Source: CAVTWD01 sp963738325 (GTDB lineage Bacteria; Actinomycetota; Acidimicrobiia; Acidimicrobiales; Ilumatobacteraceae). Taken from it: a stretch of 64,000 nucleotides of DNA. The notes beneath the pieces were generated by a model. It was not told the DNA's origin and ran no database searches. It was given only the letters and a program-made list of their open reading frames with translations. Positions 8,616 through 18,451 of this stretch are shown here, piece by piece (position 1 is the first letter of the stretch; the number at the start of each line of letters is the position of its first letter). Both the position numbers and the translations under genes were made by a program. The stretch covers positions 653,504 through 717,503 of the forward strand of contig CAVTWD010000017.1 of the NCBI GenBank assembly GCA_963738325.1, written 5' to 3'.

Positions 8616-11340
8616 TGCCGCGACTCGAGCAGGTGCCGCGCGAGCTGCGTGCGCGACGTCACCCCGAGCTTCCGAAAGACCTTGTGCAGGTGGTACTCGA
8701 CCGTGCTCGGACTGATGAACAGCTGCGCTGCGATCGCGGGGTTGGTCGCACCTTCCGCGGCGAGCTGCGAGATCTGCGCCTCTTGGGGCGTCAGTTCGTT
8801 CGTTGTGTCGGCCGACCGCGAGCGAGCGTGCTCACCGGTCGCTCGCAGCTCCACCCGGGCCCGCTCCACGAACCCCTCCATCCCGACATCGCTGAAGAAC
8901 CCGTGCGCGAGGCGCAGCTGCTCTCGCGCCTCGACGTTGCGACGTTCTCGCCGCAGCCATTCACCGTAGACCAGGCGCGTTCGGGCGAGGTCGACACGCA
9001 GTGCCGTCGGTGTCAGCCGATCGATGGCGTCGCGATACGAGGCATCCGCAGCGTCGCCATCGCTCAGCAGCGCGCGTGATCGAGCCGCGGTCGCGACGCC
9101 CCACGGTGCTCCGCTCGCCATCGTCGCAGCCTCGAGGCGCTCGAGCGCCGGCAACGCCGCGTCGGGGCGGCCGATACGACTCGCCGCCTCGACGAGCTCA
9201 ACCGTCGCAAATGGCCCGAACGACAGATCGTCGGGGTCTTCGAGCACGACCTCTGCTGCGGCGTACGCGTCGTGATAGCGAGCGAGTCCGTTGTACAAGA
9301 CGGCGGAAGCCCAATGCGTGACGCTGACTCCCGTGCCCTCGCCCCTCGACGCGAACTCCTTCGCGTTCGCACGGATCAGCTCCTGCGCATCGAGCTCGCG
9401 GACCCGAAAAGCCGCGAGCAGGATCGCTGCGTGTTGAACCGTGCGAGCATCGGTGACATCAGCAAGCGCGTCGATACGATCGACGAGCGACGCCGCGGTG
9501 TCGAGCTCGCCGGCGAAGAGCGAGACGCCGGCACGAACACTGAGGGTGACCGGTAGGACGGTCAGTGCGCCAGCATCGCGAGCGAGCTGCTCCTGCCGCG
9601 CCGTGAGGAGGTCCCAGCCGTCGTAGTCCCAGATGAAGGCGGCCGCTTGACCGGCAAGCCATGACCAACGCAGCCGTTCATCGACGGCGAGGTCTTTGTG
9701 GCAGAACGCGTCTACTGCCCTTCGCAGGACCGGCGTCCCCGCGCCCGCGCCCTTGGTGATGAGCAACGCCAGACCGTCGAGCAGATCGTCGGAGGCACGC
9801 GGGGACCCTTCTGGTCGCGCCGCCGCGAGCGCGACCGTCGCGACGTCTCGAGCGTTGCTCTCCTTCGCGAGCCGGCCCGCGAACAGCACCGCGGTGATCG
9901 CATCGAGATAGGTGTCACGTGCACGCGTCGCATCGATCGCTTCGAGGCGCTGCGCCGCCTTCACGAGCAGCATCGGCGCGTCGCCACCCCGATCTGACGC
10001 GAACGAGACCTGCGCACGCAGCACATCGAGCTGCGCGCGCTGGTCGTCGTTCAGCGGACCTTGCTCGGCCATGCTCGCAAGCACGCTCGCGTCGTCCAGC
10101 GCGCCAACCTGGCGCTTCGCCTCCGCCGCGACGAGCGCACGGCGGGCGCGTTCCGCGACATCGACGCTGAGCTCGGCGAACGCTGGAGGAAGGCGGCTGC
10201 GGCCGCCAGCCCGCCGCGGGCCTGCGCGCGCGCCGCCGACGTCTCCAGCTCCCGTGCGACGTCTTCGTCGGGGCGCGCGGCGGCCTCCGCGCGATGCCAT
10301 CCGCGCCGGTCCGGATCGAGATCCACGTTGGTCGCTTCGGCTATCGCGCGGTCCGCGGCGCGGCGCTCGTCCGGTTGCGCGGCGCCGTAGGCGGCCGAGC
10401 GGACGAGCGGATGACGGAACACAACGCGCGGGCTGAGTTCGAGCAGCCCTTCACCTTCCAGCGCGATCGCCGCCGACTCGTCGACGCCGAGCCCCTCGGC
10501 CGCTCGCCACACGAGCGCAGGGTCGCCCGTCGGCTCGGCGGCGGCGACGAGCAGCAGACGACGCGACGGTGCGGAGAGCGCCCCCAACCGTCGCCGGAAG
10601 CTCGCTTCGACTCGGCCCGCGACAGGCAGCGAGACCGGCAACGCAAAGCCGCCGCCGAACTTCGCCGGCGTCAGCCCCCGCGGCAGCTCCAGCAGCGCGA
10701 GCGGATTGCCGCGACTCTCGACGACGATTCGATCGAGCACCTTGTCGTCGACACGATCTGAAAGGGCCGAGCGCAGCAACTCCAGCGCGTCGGCCTCGTG
10801 CAGGCCGTCGACGACCAGCTCCGGCAGGCCGCGCAGCTCACCGAGGACCGTGCGAGCGGCGAACACCAGCGCGACACGCTCGTTGGCCAAGCGACGGGCG
10901 ACGAACCCGAAGGCGTGCGCGGACCCGTGGTCGAGCCACTGAGCGTCGTCCACGACGCACAGCAGTGGTCCGTCGCTGGCGAACCGCGCCAACAGGTTGA
11001 GCGCGGCGAGACCCACCAGCAATCGATCGGGGGCGGGGCCGTGTGCCAGCCCGAACGCGACGCGCAGCGCATCGCGCTGCGGATGGGCCAGCTCGTCGAG
11101 GTGCACGACGCAGGGCGCGCACAGCTGCTGCAACGCCGCGAACGGCAGCTCGCGCTCCGCCTCATTGCCGACTGTGCGCAAGACGCGGAAGTCGTCGGCG
11201 CTCGTAACCGCGTACTCGAGCAGGGCCGTCTTGCCGATGCCGGGCTCCCCGAGAACGACGACCGCATCGCCCTGTCCACCGCGAGACCCACTCAGCAGCC
11301 GATCGAGCTGGTCGCACTCCCTTCGACGCCCGAGCAACAT
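8612..11340 (-). CDS. LuxR-type AAA-ATPase transcriptional regulator, one frameshift
   Basis: About 909 residues. The N-terminal STAND/AAA module has LLGRRRECDQLDRLL, Walker A GEPGIGKTALLEYA and Walker B LLCVVDDAQWLD. A long TPR-like helical region follows, then a C-terminal LuxR helix-turn-helix (ELTPQEAQISQLAAEG, with PSTVEYHLHKVFRKLG). Size and layout match large ATP-dependent LuxR-type (LAL) regulators. One frameshift lies near 10190 between the ATPase and the TPR part. It is divergent from a drug exporter gene and first in an operon with a flavoprotein and a LUD protein, which it may control through the candidate operator at 11574-11600. Confidence 0.88.
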
Positions 11341-11809
11341 CGGCGCTGCCTCCTCGCCCGCTGGTGGCCAGAGAGCGCAAAGGTACCGGCGAATCCCCGG
11401 GACCGGCGGCGAGCATGAGTCGGTCCTCGAACGCGGCGCGAGCTCGCCACGCCTGCGTAGGGAGGCCTCCCGAGTCATCGTCACGTCGCGCGCGTCCTCC
11501 TTCCGCGGGTGATGAAGCAGCAGCCGTGGACGCCACGACTGCGAACACGTCACAATCGCGCCTCAGCCTCGCCGTCGCATCCAGGAATGCCGCAGTCGGC
11601 AGATGCCGCGCCCGATCGAGGCAAAGGAAGGCAGCGCGATCCGCACGACACGTCGACTGCATGGCGAGCGCGGTCGACTGGGGATCTCCTAGATGCGAAG
11701 TCGCGGGGCGCTCGGCCACGATCAACCGCATGGGTGCCGCCTGGCACACCCTTTCCGAACACTGCTTCTCACCTCTTGCCCTAGACGTGCGACTTGAGGA
11801 AGACGAGCC
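11341..11809. promoter_or_regulatory. divergent intergenic region between regulator and exporter
   Basis: This 469-base gap separates the LuxR-type regulator from the exporter. It has no convincing gene. It contains the shared candidate operator at 11574-11600, and GAGGAAG before the exporter ATG. I see no clean -35/-10 pair. Confidence 0.5.
11574..11600 (+). promoter_or_regulatory. candidate operator, strong copy of the shared motif
   Basis: GTCGCATCCAGGAATGCCGC begins a 27-base block matching 6567-6593 at 25 positions. It lies 234 bases upstream of the LuxR-type regulator and about 210 bases upstream of the divergent exporter, a suitable place for autoregulation and exporter control (inference). 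Confidence 0.5.
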
Positions 11810-13457
11810 ATGACATCGACTGGCGCAAGCGGCTCTGTGGGCGACAAAGCAACGATGCAAGCTCGCGAGCGCGACTGCCCGGTGCTCCCATGTGTGCCGT
11901 TCACGACGGTGAACGCTGACCTCGTCACAGCCGGAGACATCGCCGCCCCACCAGCCACCGACGGAGCGCCACCCCAACCCCTTGGGCTCGCGCTCGTCGT
12001 CATCTCGACGGCGCAACTCATGGTGGTGCTCGACGCGACCATCGTGACCGTCGCACTGCCTTCGATCCAGCGCAGCCTGCACTTCTCGACGGCCGACCTC
12101 CAATGGGTGCTCAGCGCCTACACACTCACCTTCGGCGGCCTGCTCCTGTTCGGCGGACGCCTCGGTGATGTCTTCGGGCGCCGTCGCATGTTCATCGTCG
12201 GCCTTCTCCTGTTCTCGGGCGCATCGCTCGCCGGCGGCCTGGCGACGACCTCCGCATGGCTGGTGGCGGCGCGTGCAGTGCAAGGGTGCGGGGCAGCGAT
12301 CGCCGCACCAACTGCCCTGGCGCTCATCGGTGACAGCTTCGAGGAAGGCCCGGCTCGAACGCGCGCGATGGGCGTCTACGCCGCGATGTCCGGGGCGGGC
12401 AGCGCGCTCGGCCTGCTGCTCGGCGGCGTACTCACCGACATCGCGTCGTGGCGGTGGGTCTTCTTCGTCAACGTTCCGATCGGGCTACTGGTCGCCGCGG
12501 TCGCGCCTCGTGCTCTCAGAAAGTCGGCCGCGCGCGGAGGCCAGCTCGACCTGCCCGGCGCCGTCACCGTCACCGTCGCCACGACGGCGTTGGTCTACGG
12601 CTTGGTTCGTGCGCCAACCGATGGCTGGGCCGACCCGATCACGGTGGCGTGCCTCCTCATCGCCGTGCTCCTGTTCGCCGTCTTCATCCTGGTGGAGACG
12701 AGGACCAAGAACCCGCTGATGCCACTGCGGCTCTTCGCCAACCGCAATCGCGCCGCGACATACGTCGTCATGCTGTGCACCGCGGCGGCCATCTTCGCCG
12801 TCTTCTTCTTCCTCACGCAGCTCTTGCAGAACGCCTATGGCTACAGTCCGATCGGAGCGGGCCTCGCGTTCCTCCCCTTCTCGCTCGGCATCGCAGTGAC
12901 GTCGGAGATCGTCGCCAAGTCCCTCGACAAGGTCGGGACACGACTGTTCTCGTCGCTCGGGCCCTTCCTCGTCGCCTTGGGTCTGATCTGGCTCTCCCGC
13001 GCCGACCTCCACAGCACCTACGCGCGCGACATCCTCGGACCCACGCTCCTCCTTGCTGTCGGCCTCGGCTGCACGTTCGTTCCGCTCACGCTCAGCGCCA
13101 CCTCTGGCGTCGCGCCGGCCGACATGGGCATCGCGTCGGCGTTGCTCAACTCCGCCCAGCAGATCGGCGGGACGCTCGGGCTTGCTGTCCTCGTGACCGT
13201 GGCGACGACAGTGGCGCGCAACTGGCTCCAAACCGCGGTCAGCCACGGAGCAAGCCCCTCGGCAGGCACGCTGGCGCTCAACGCCGCCCTGCACGGGTAT
13301 CGCAGACGCGTTCCTGGTAGGTGCCGCGATCGCGCTCGTCGGCGGCCTGGTCGCATTGGCCGCGATCCGAGTCTCAAGACCGCCGGACGCAACGCTGCAC
13401 AGCGCGGACAACGGCGCAATGAAGGACGATGGCGCACGCTCGGCTTCGTCGAACTGA
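11810..13457 (+). CDS. DHA2 (EmrB/QacA) family MFS drug exporter, frameshift near the end
   Basis: About 548 residues and roughly 14 hydrophobic segments. It has the DHA2 marker STAQLMVVLDATIVTVALPSI in the first helix, GGRLGDVFGRRR in loop 2-3, and GAGSALGLLLGG in helix 5, all typical of proton-coupled multidrug efflux pumps in the inner membrane. One extra G near 13298 breaks the frame; the true tail, with LVGAAIALVGGLVALAAIRV, ends at TGA 13455-13457. Residues 1-45 are soluble and poorly conserved-looking, so the start could be further downstream. It is divergent from a LuxR-type regulator. Confidence 0.88.
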
Positions 13458-13485
13458 ATGATCGGACGACTAACAGGAGCACGAC

Positions 13486-13938
13486 ATGCCCGACCCGAAC
13501 GACTGGAACGCATCAACCATCGCCGAGTTTCGCGCCAACGACGGTCGTGTTGGAGGCCCCTTCGAAGGCGCACCGCTGGTTCTGGTGCATCACCGCGGAC
13601 GCAAGAGTCGGCGCGAATACATCACCCCGACGATGTACATGCCTGACGAGCACGACGACAACACGATCTACGTCTTCGCAACAAAGGGCGGTGCGGCGTC
13701 AAACCCGGACTGGTACTACAACCTCGTTCACACTGCGGAAGGCACCATCGAGCGAGGCACTGAAACCTACGACGTGACCGTGCGCGAGGTCCGTGGCGAC
13801 GAGCGCGATCGCATCTACGACGAGCAAGGTCGCCGCTATCCCGGGTTCGCCGAATATGCCGAGCAGACCAAGGGCATCCGCACCATCCCCGTCTTGTCGT
13901 TGAGCCGGACTGAGAGCGCTGCTGACGACGCTGGCTAG
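13486..13938 (+). CDS. deazaflavin (F420)-dependent nitroreductase/quinone reductase, Ddn family
   Basis: 150 residues, intact. The pattern APLVLVHHRGRKSRREYITPTMYM, then VFATKGGAASNPDWYYNLVH and TYDVTVREVRGDERD is the Ddn/F420H2-dependent quinone reductase split-barrel signature; KGGA and NP.W.YNL are conserved family positions. Such enzymes use F420H2 to reduce quinones or nitroaromatics, implying an F420-making actinobacterium. It follows the exporter by 28 bases on the same strand, so exporter plus reductase may be one detoxification unit. A hairpin terminator follows at 14014-14040. Confidence 0.9.
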   Translation: MPDPNDWNASTIAEFRANDGRVGGPFEGAPLVLVHHRGRKSRREYITPTMYMPDEHDDNTIYVFATKGGAASNPDWYYNLVHTAEGTIERGTETYDVTVREVRGDERDRIYDEQGRRYPGFAEYAEQTKGIRTIPVLSLSRTESAADDAG

Positions 13939-14013
13939 CGATCGTCCGTCGACACCTCAGCGGAAACCGCGGGTCGACGACGTCGACAACGTCCGCAGCT
14001 ACGTGATTCGAGC

Positions 14014-14040
14014 CCCGACGAGGCTCGCGTCGGGTTCTAT
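14014..14040 (+). terminator. intrinsic-type terminator
   Basis: CCCGACG and CGTCGGG form a seven-base perfect stem with a seven-base loop, followed by TTCTAT. It sits between the deazaflavin reductase gene and the ABC exporter gene. Confidence 0.6.
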
Positions 14041-14061
14041 TCTGGACGGTAGGCAGCTCCG

Positions 14062-15961
14062 ATGAGCGATGCCGCCACCCAGTCGGGGTTCTCGTGGGGT
14101 CGACTGGTGCGGCTGTTCGGTCCGCACCGGGCCCGAGCGACGGCCGTCGTGGTGTTGGTGCTGGTCACCGCCGTGGCCGGGATCATCAACCCGCTGCTGA
14201 TCCGGAATGTGTTCGACAACGCCCTCTTCGTTTCCGGCGGGCCGGATCTGTCGCTGCTGTGGACGCTGACGGTGGTGATGCTCGGCGTGACGGTCCTCGC
14301 CGGCGTGCTCGGCGTCGTGCAGACCGTGGTCACCAACCGCCTCGGCCAGGATGTCCTTCTCGACTTGCGCAACGCGGTATACGGACATCTGCAGACGTTG
14401 TCATTGCGCTTCTATGGCACGGCCCGCACCGGCGATCTGCAGTCGCGCCTGTCCTCGGACGTCGGTGGCGTGCAGACCGCGGTCACCGTGACCCTGTCGT
14501 CGGTGCTGTCCAACGCCGTCACCCTGGTCAGCGCGGTGGTCGCGATGGCCGTGTTGTCGTGGCCGCTGACCATCGTGACCGTTGCCACGGTGCCATTGTT
14601 CGTCGCCGCCACCCGCGCCGTGGGCCGTCGGCGCGAGGGGTACACGGCCACCACGCAACGTGCCACCGCCGACGTGATGACGATCACCCAGGAGACGTTG
14701 TCGGTCTCCGGCATCACGCTGTCGAAGTTGTACGGCCGCCAGGACGCAGAGACGGCCCGTTTCGGCGAGGCCAACCGGCGACTGGCCGCGGCCACCACCG
14801 CCAGCAGGCGATCGGCCAAGCCTTCTTCTCCGTCGTGCAGACGTTCCTCGGTGCCACCCCGGTGATCGTCTACCTGATCGCCGGCCTGCTCATGAACGGC
14901 GGGACGACGCTCACCGCGGGAACGGTTGTCGCCTTCACGACGTTGCAGAACCGCCTCTTCTTCCCGGTCGCCCGGCTGCTCGAGACCACCGTCGAGCTGC
15001 AGTCGTCGCGGGCGATGTTCCAGCGCATCTTCGAGTACCTCGACACCGAGCCCGACATCGTCGAGCCGCCCGCCGCCGCGAGGCTCGACCCCGTCGAGAT
15101 CCGTGGCGAGCTCGGCTTCGACGACGTCCATTTCGGCTACGACTCGTCCGAGCCGGTGCTGCGAGGGGTCAGTTTCACCGCCGGTCCCGGCGGTCGCTCG
15201 TCGGTCCGTCCGGCGCCGGCAAGTCGACGATCCTCAACCTGATCGCCCGGCTCTACGATCCCGACACCGGTGCCGTGCGCCTCGATCGTGTCGACCTCCG
15301 CCACCTCAGCTTCGCCAGCCTGTCCTCGGCAATCGGCATGGTGACACAAGAGAGCTACCTGTTCGCCGACACGCTGCGGGCGAACATCGCCTACGGCCAC
15401 CCTGACGCCACCGACGACGAGATCGAAAAGGCCGCGCGGGCGGCGGCAATCCACGACCGGATCCTCGAGTTGCCCGACGGCTACGACACCGTCGTCGGCG
15501 AGCGCGGCTTTCGCCTGTCCGGCGGTGAACGCCAGCGCATCGCCATCGCCCGAGTCCTGCTCCACGACCCTCGTGTGCTGGTGCTCGACGAGGCGACCTC
15601 CGCGCTTGACTCAGTGTCGGAACGCAAGATCCAAGCCGCGCTCGGTGAGCTGGTCTCCGGCCGCACCACCATCGCCGTAGCCCACCGCCTCTCCACGATC
15701 CAGGCCGCCGACGTCATCCACGTCGTCGAACGCGGCCGCATCATCGAGTCGGGCAGTCACGACCAGTTGCTCGCCGCGGGTGGTTCCTACCGCCGGCTCT
15801 ACGACGAGCAGTTCGGAGGTGGGACACGCGAGACCGAATGCGCCGACGGCGTGGTCTGGGCCGACGGTCGCTGCGGGCCACCACCCGACACATCGCCCGA
15901 CAACGACGTCCAGCACCGCGCCGCCAGCCTCCACCACCGGCGCATCGCCGTCGACCGATGA
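14062..15961 (+). CDS. ABC exporter with fused membrane and ATPase domains, two frameshifts
   Basis: A half-transporter of about 630 residues. The N-terminal six-helix domain spans roughly residues 20-310 (FGPHRARATAVVVLVLVTAVAGIINP and onward, with LRNAVYGHLQTLSLRFYG as coupling region). The nucleotide-binding domain follows with Walker A GPSGAGKST, Q-loop VTQESYLF, signature LSGGERQRIAIAR, Walker B VLVLDEATSALD and the H-loop AHRLST. Frameshifts lie near 14805 and 15190, the second just before Walker A. It belongs to the homodimeric MsbA/BmrA-like exporters; the substrate is unknown. Confidence 0.88.
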
Positions 15962-16133
15962 CCGATCGCGGGAACATCCGCGCACTGCAGAGCCGCTTCA
16001 GATTGCGTCGTGCTCCAGCTACCACGGACAGCGCGGGAGGACCGCAGGCACCCGACCGTCAGGCGTCACGAGCACCGGCCACCATCGCAGTCGTTCCGGG
16101 GGGCGTCTCATGGCGTGCGAGCGTAAGCGCAGA

Positions 16134-16541
16134 TCAGAGGGCGTTGGTGTGTCGTTCGAGGTCGTCGGCGACGTCGACCAACAGCTGCTGCCCTTCGCCG
16201 GTGATCGTGGCTGCCCGCCGTCTGATGTCCTCTACCGCCAGTCGGAGATCGCGAACGAGCAGGTCGACAAGTCGCTGGGAGTCGCCGGCTGCTTCGCCAG
16301 CGATGTTCCGAGCCCGGTGTGCTGTGGGGCTGCTCACCCATGGCGGGCGGGTGCCGATACGCCGCTCGGCGTGGTCAATCGCGGCCGCTTGTTCGGCGAG
16401 GTACGACTTGAGGTTGTCGAACGTCTGGCGGCGTTCGGACGAGGATGCGGTCCATGCGGCTTGCTTGGTCTCGCCGATTAGGTTGATGAGATCGTCGAAG
16501 ACGGCGCCGAGTTCGGCTTCGAACTCTTCATCAGTACTCAT
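16134..16541 (-). CDS. helical hypothetical protein
   Basis: 135 residues, acidic and strongly helical (heptad-like stretches such as LINLIGETKQAAWTASSSERR and LVDLLVRDLRLAVEDIRRRAATI). No family is recognised and there is no signal peptide or membrane segment. Its ATG lies 21 bases after the LLM oxidoreductase gene, so it is probably the last gene of that operon. Confidence 0.6.
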   Translation of the reverse strand: MSTDEEFEAELGAVFDDLINLIGETKQAAWTASSSERRQTFDNLKSYLAEQAAAIDHAERRIGTRPPWVSSPTAHRARNIAGEAAGDSQRLVDLLVRDLRLAVEDIRRRAATITGEGQQLLVDVADDLERHTNAL

Positions 16542-16562
16542 AGCAGTCTTGACCTTTCTCGG

Positions 16563-17604
16563 TCATCGGTTGATGTCCGCGACGAGTTCGAGGAGCCGGG
16601 CGAGGTCGCCGAGAGCCCCGTCGAGGTCCTTTTGGAGGTCGGCTTGCAGCCCGACGCGCAGTGTGGTGACCCCGGCGTCGCGATGGAGCCGTAGGCGTTC
16701 GCGTACGACATCGTCGGTGCCGATGAGGTTCGTCCCGAGACCGATCTCGAGCGGTACGCGTCTGCGGGCGGCATCCTTGTCGCCGGCCAACCAGAGGCGC
16801 TGCACGTCGCGCACGTCGTCGCCGTAGCCCTGCCGTGCGAACGCGTTGTTGTAGAAGTTGGTCGTCGCTGATCCCATCGCGCCGAAGGTGAACGCGTAGC
16901 CCTCGGCATGACGACGGCCGGCGGCTTCGACGTCGTCGGTGAACTCGAGCCCGACGGCGACGGTGAGGTCGAGATCGTCGAACGAGCGACCCGCAATGGC
17001 GGCGCCTTCACGTATCGGGTCGAAGAAGACGTCGGCGGTCTCTGGGAAGAACGAGTTGCCGATCCACCCATCGGCCAGCTCGCCCGTGAGCCGAAGATTG
17101 TTCGGGCCGAGCGCGGCCACGTAGATCGGCACGTGCGCGGGCGGCATGAGCGAACGGATGCTGCGGCCCTCGCCGTCGGGCAGCGGGAGCTCATAGACCT
17201 GCCCGTGGTACTCCGCGGCGTTCCCCGGCGGTGATCGCGCGGATGATGTCGATGGTCTCGCGTGTGCGCTGCACGGGCTTGTCGAAGCGGACGCCGTGCC
17301 ACCCCTCCATGACTTGCGGGCCACTCGTTCCGACGCCCAACACGAACCGCCCGCCTGACAGTGCCTGCAGCGACAGCGCCGACATCGCGAGCATCGCGGG
17401 GGTGCGGGCGCCGAGCTGCACGATTCCGGTCGCCAACCGGATGTGCGACGTTCGCGCCGCGAGGAACGCGAGCGGTGTGAGGGCGTCGCCGGCCCAGAAC
17501 TCGGGCACCCACACCGAATCGACGCCGAGTTGCTCGGCCTGTCGGACGAACTCCATGGCGTGGTCGCCGTACGGGGTCGCGACGACACCGACCCGCAACG
17601 TCAC
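16563..17604 (-). CDS. LLM-class F420-dependent oxidoreductase, one frameshift
   Basis: About 347 residues. The N-terminal part has VWVPEFWAGDALTPLAFLAARTSHIRLATGI and the family marker GRFVLGVGTSGPQVMEGWHG. The C-terminal part has VPIYVAALGPNNLRLTGELADGWIG. Together these identify a luciferase-like flavin/F420 monooxygenase of the actinobacterial type. An extra G near 17226 splits the two parts. Translation starts at GTG 17604, which overlaps the TGA of the SRPBCC gene as GTGA, so the genes are coupled. The substrate is unknown. Confidence 0.88.
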
Positions 17605-18092
17605 GGCACTCGCTCGGCGAGGTTCTTGATGCCTTCGAGCGTGGCCCGCATGTTCGCCTCGAACTCCTCGAGCCGGCGAGCCACGATGCGTTCCTCCTTC
17701 TCCGGCATGGCGGTGATCGCGATGCTCAGCCCTGACGGCGCCGGACCCATGCGCGCTCGTTGACACAAGTGCACACCGTCGGGCTGCTGGTCGAGTTCGA
17801 ACCACCATGTGGACGACGGCTCATCAACGTCGGTGACGCACCAACCGAACTCCCGCATCGGGTCGAAACGGTTGACGATCGACACCGTCTCCCACTCGCC
17901 CATTGCCTTGTGCCAGTTGCGGCCGACGAAACGTGCGCCCATCGCGGGACCGTCGTCGATCCATGTCGCGCCGCGAAACTCGTCGGAGAATTGCGCGGGC
18001 AGGTTGATGTCCGTCACCAGCTGCCACACGCGAACAACGGGCGCATCGATGATGACTGTGGCCTCGGCGGTGGGCCCTTCGTCGTATCTCAT
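17601..18092 (-). CDS. SRPBCC / polyketide cyclase-like protein
   Basis: 163 residues. TAEATVIIDAPVVRVWQLVTDI is the first strand and helix of the START/SRPBCC fold, followed by GARFVGRNW and TWWFELDQQPDGVHLCQ. These proteins bind hydrophobic ligands in a deep cavity. The ATG at 18092 follows the zinc-finger gene stop by one base, and its stop overlaps the LLM oxidoreductase start, suggesting it feeds or shields that enzyme's substrate (inference). Confidence 0.82.
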   Translation of the reverse strand: MRYDEGPTAEATVIIDAPVVRVWQLVTDINLPAQFSDEFRGATWIDDGPAMGARFVGRNWHKAMGEWETVSIVNRFDPMREFGWCVTDVDEPSSTWWFELDQQPDGVHLCQRARMGPAPSGLSIAITAMPEKEERIVARRLEEFEANMRATLEGIKNLAERVP

Positions 18093-18093
18093 G

Positions 18094-18438
18094 TCAGTGG
18101 AGGTGCGACTGCCAGTCCGCCGGCACGCGTCCTCGCGGCCCGGGAGCGGGTTGGTCCACGGGATGGTGCAGTGGTGGCGCGAGATCCGGCCCTGGCACGA
18201 ACTCGTCGGTGCGGTAGTCGTAGAACCACTCCTCGCCCGGTTCGAAGCTGGCAACGATGGGATGGCCCGCGGTGTGTGCGTGCGCGGACGCGTGCTGCGC
18301 CGGCGACGAGTCGCAGCAACCGATGTGGCCACACGCCGCGCACCGGCGCAGATGGAACCACCACCCGCCGACTTGCTCACACTCTTCGCACCCGGTTCCG
18401 CTCGGAACCGCCGTCGGGTCGACCAATTCGGTGGTCAT
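18094..18438 (-). CDS. UBP-type zinc-finger protein
   Basis: 114 residues with the cysteine/histidine array GCEECEQVGGWWFHLRRCAACGHIGCCDSSPAQHASAHAHTAGHPI of the ZnF-UBP domain, followed by WFYDYRTDEFV. In eukaryotes this domain binds ubiquitin C-termini. Bacterial copies are often next to thioredoxin-reductase-like genes, as here, and their role is not established. It lies 13 bases after the flavoprotein gene and is tightly packed with the SRPBCC gene. Confidence 0.9.
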   Translation of the reverse strand: MTTELVDPTAVPSGTGCEECEQVGGWWFHLRRCAACGHIGCCDSSPAQHASAHAHTAGHPIVASFEPGEEWFYDYRTDEFVPGPDLAPPLHHPVDQPAPGPRGRVPADWQSHLH

Positions 18439-18451
18439 TGTGTGGATCCTC

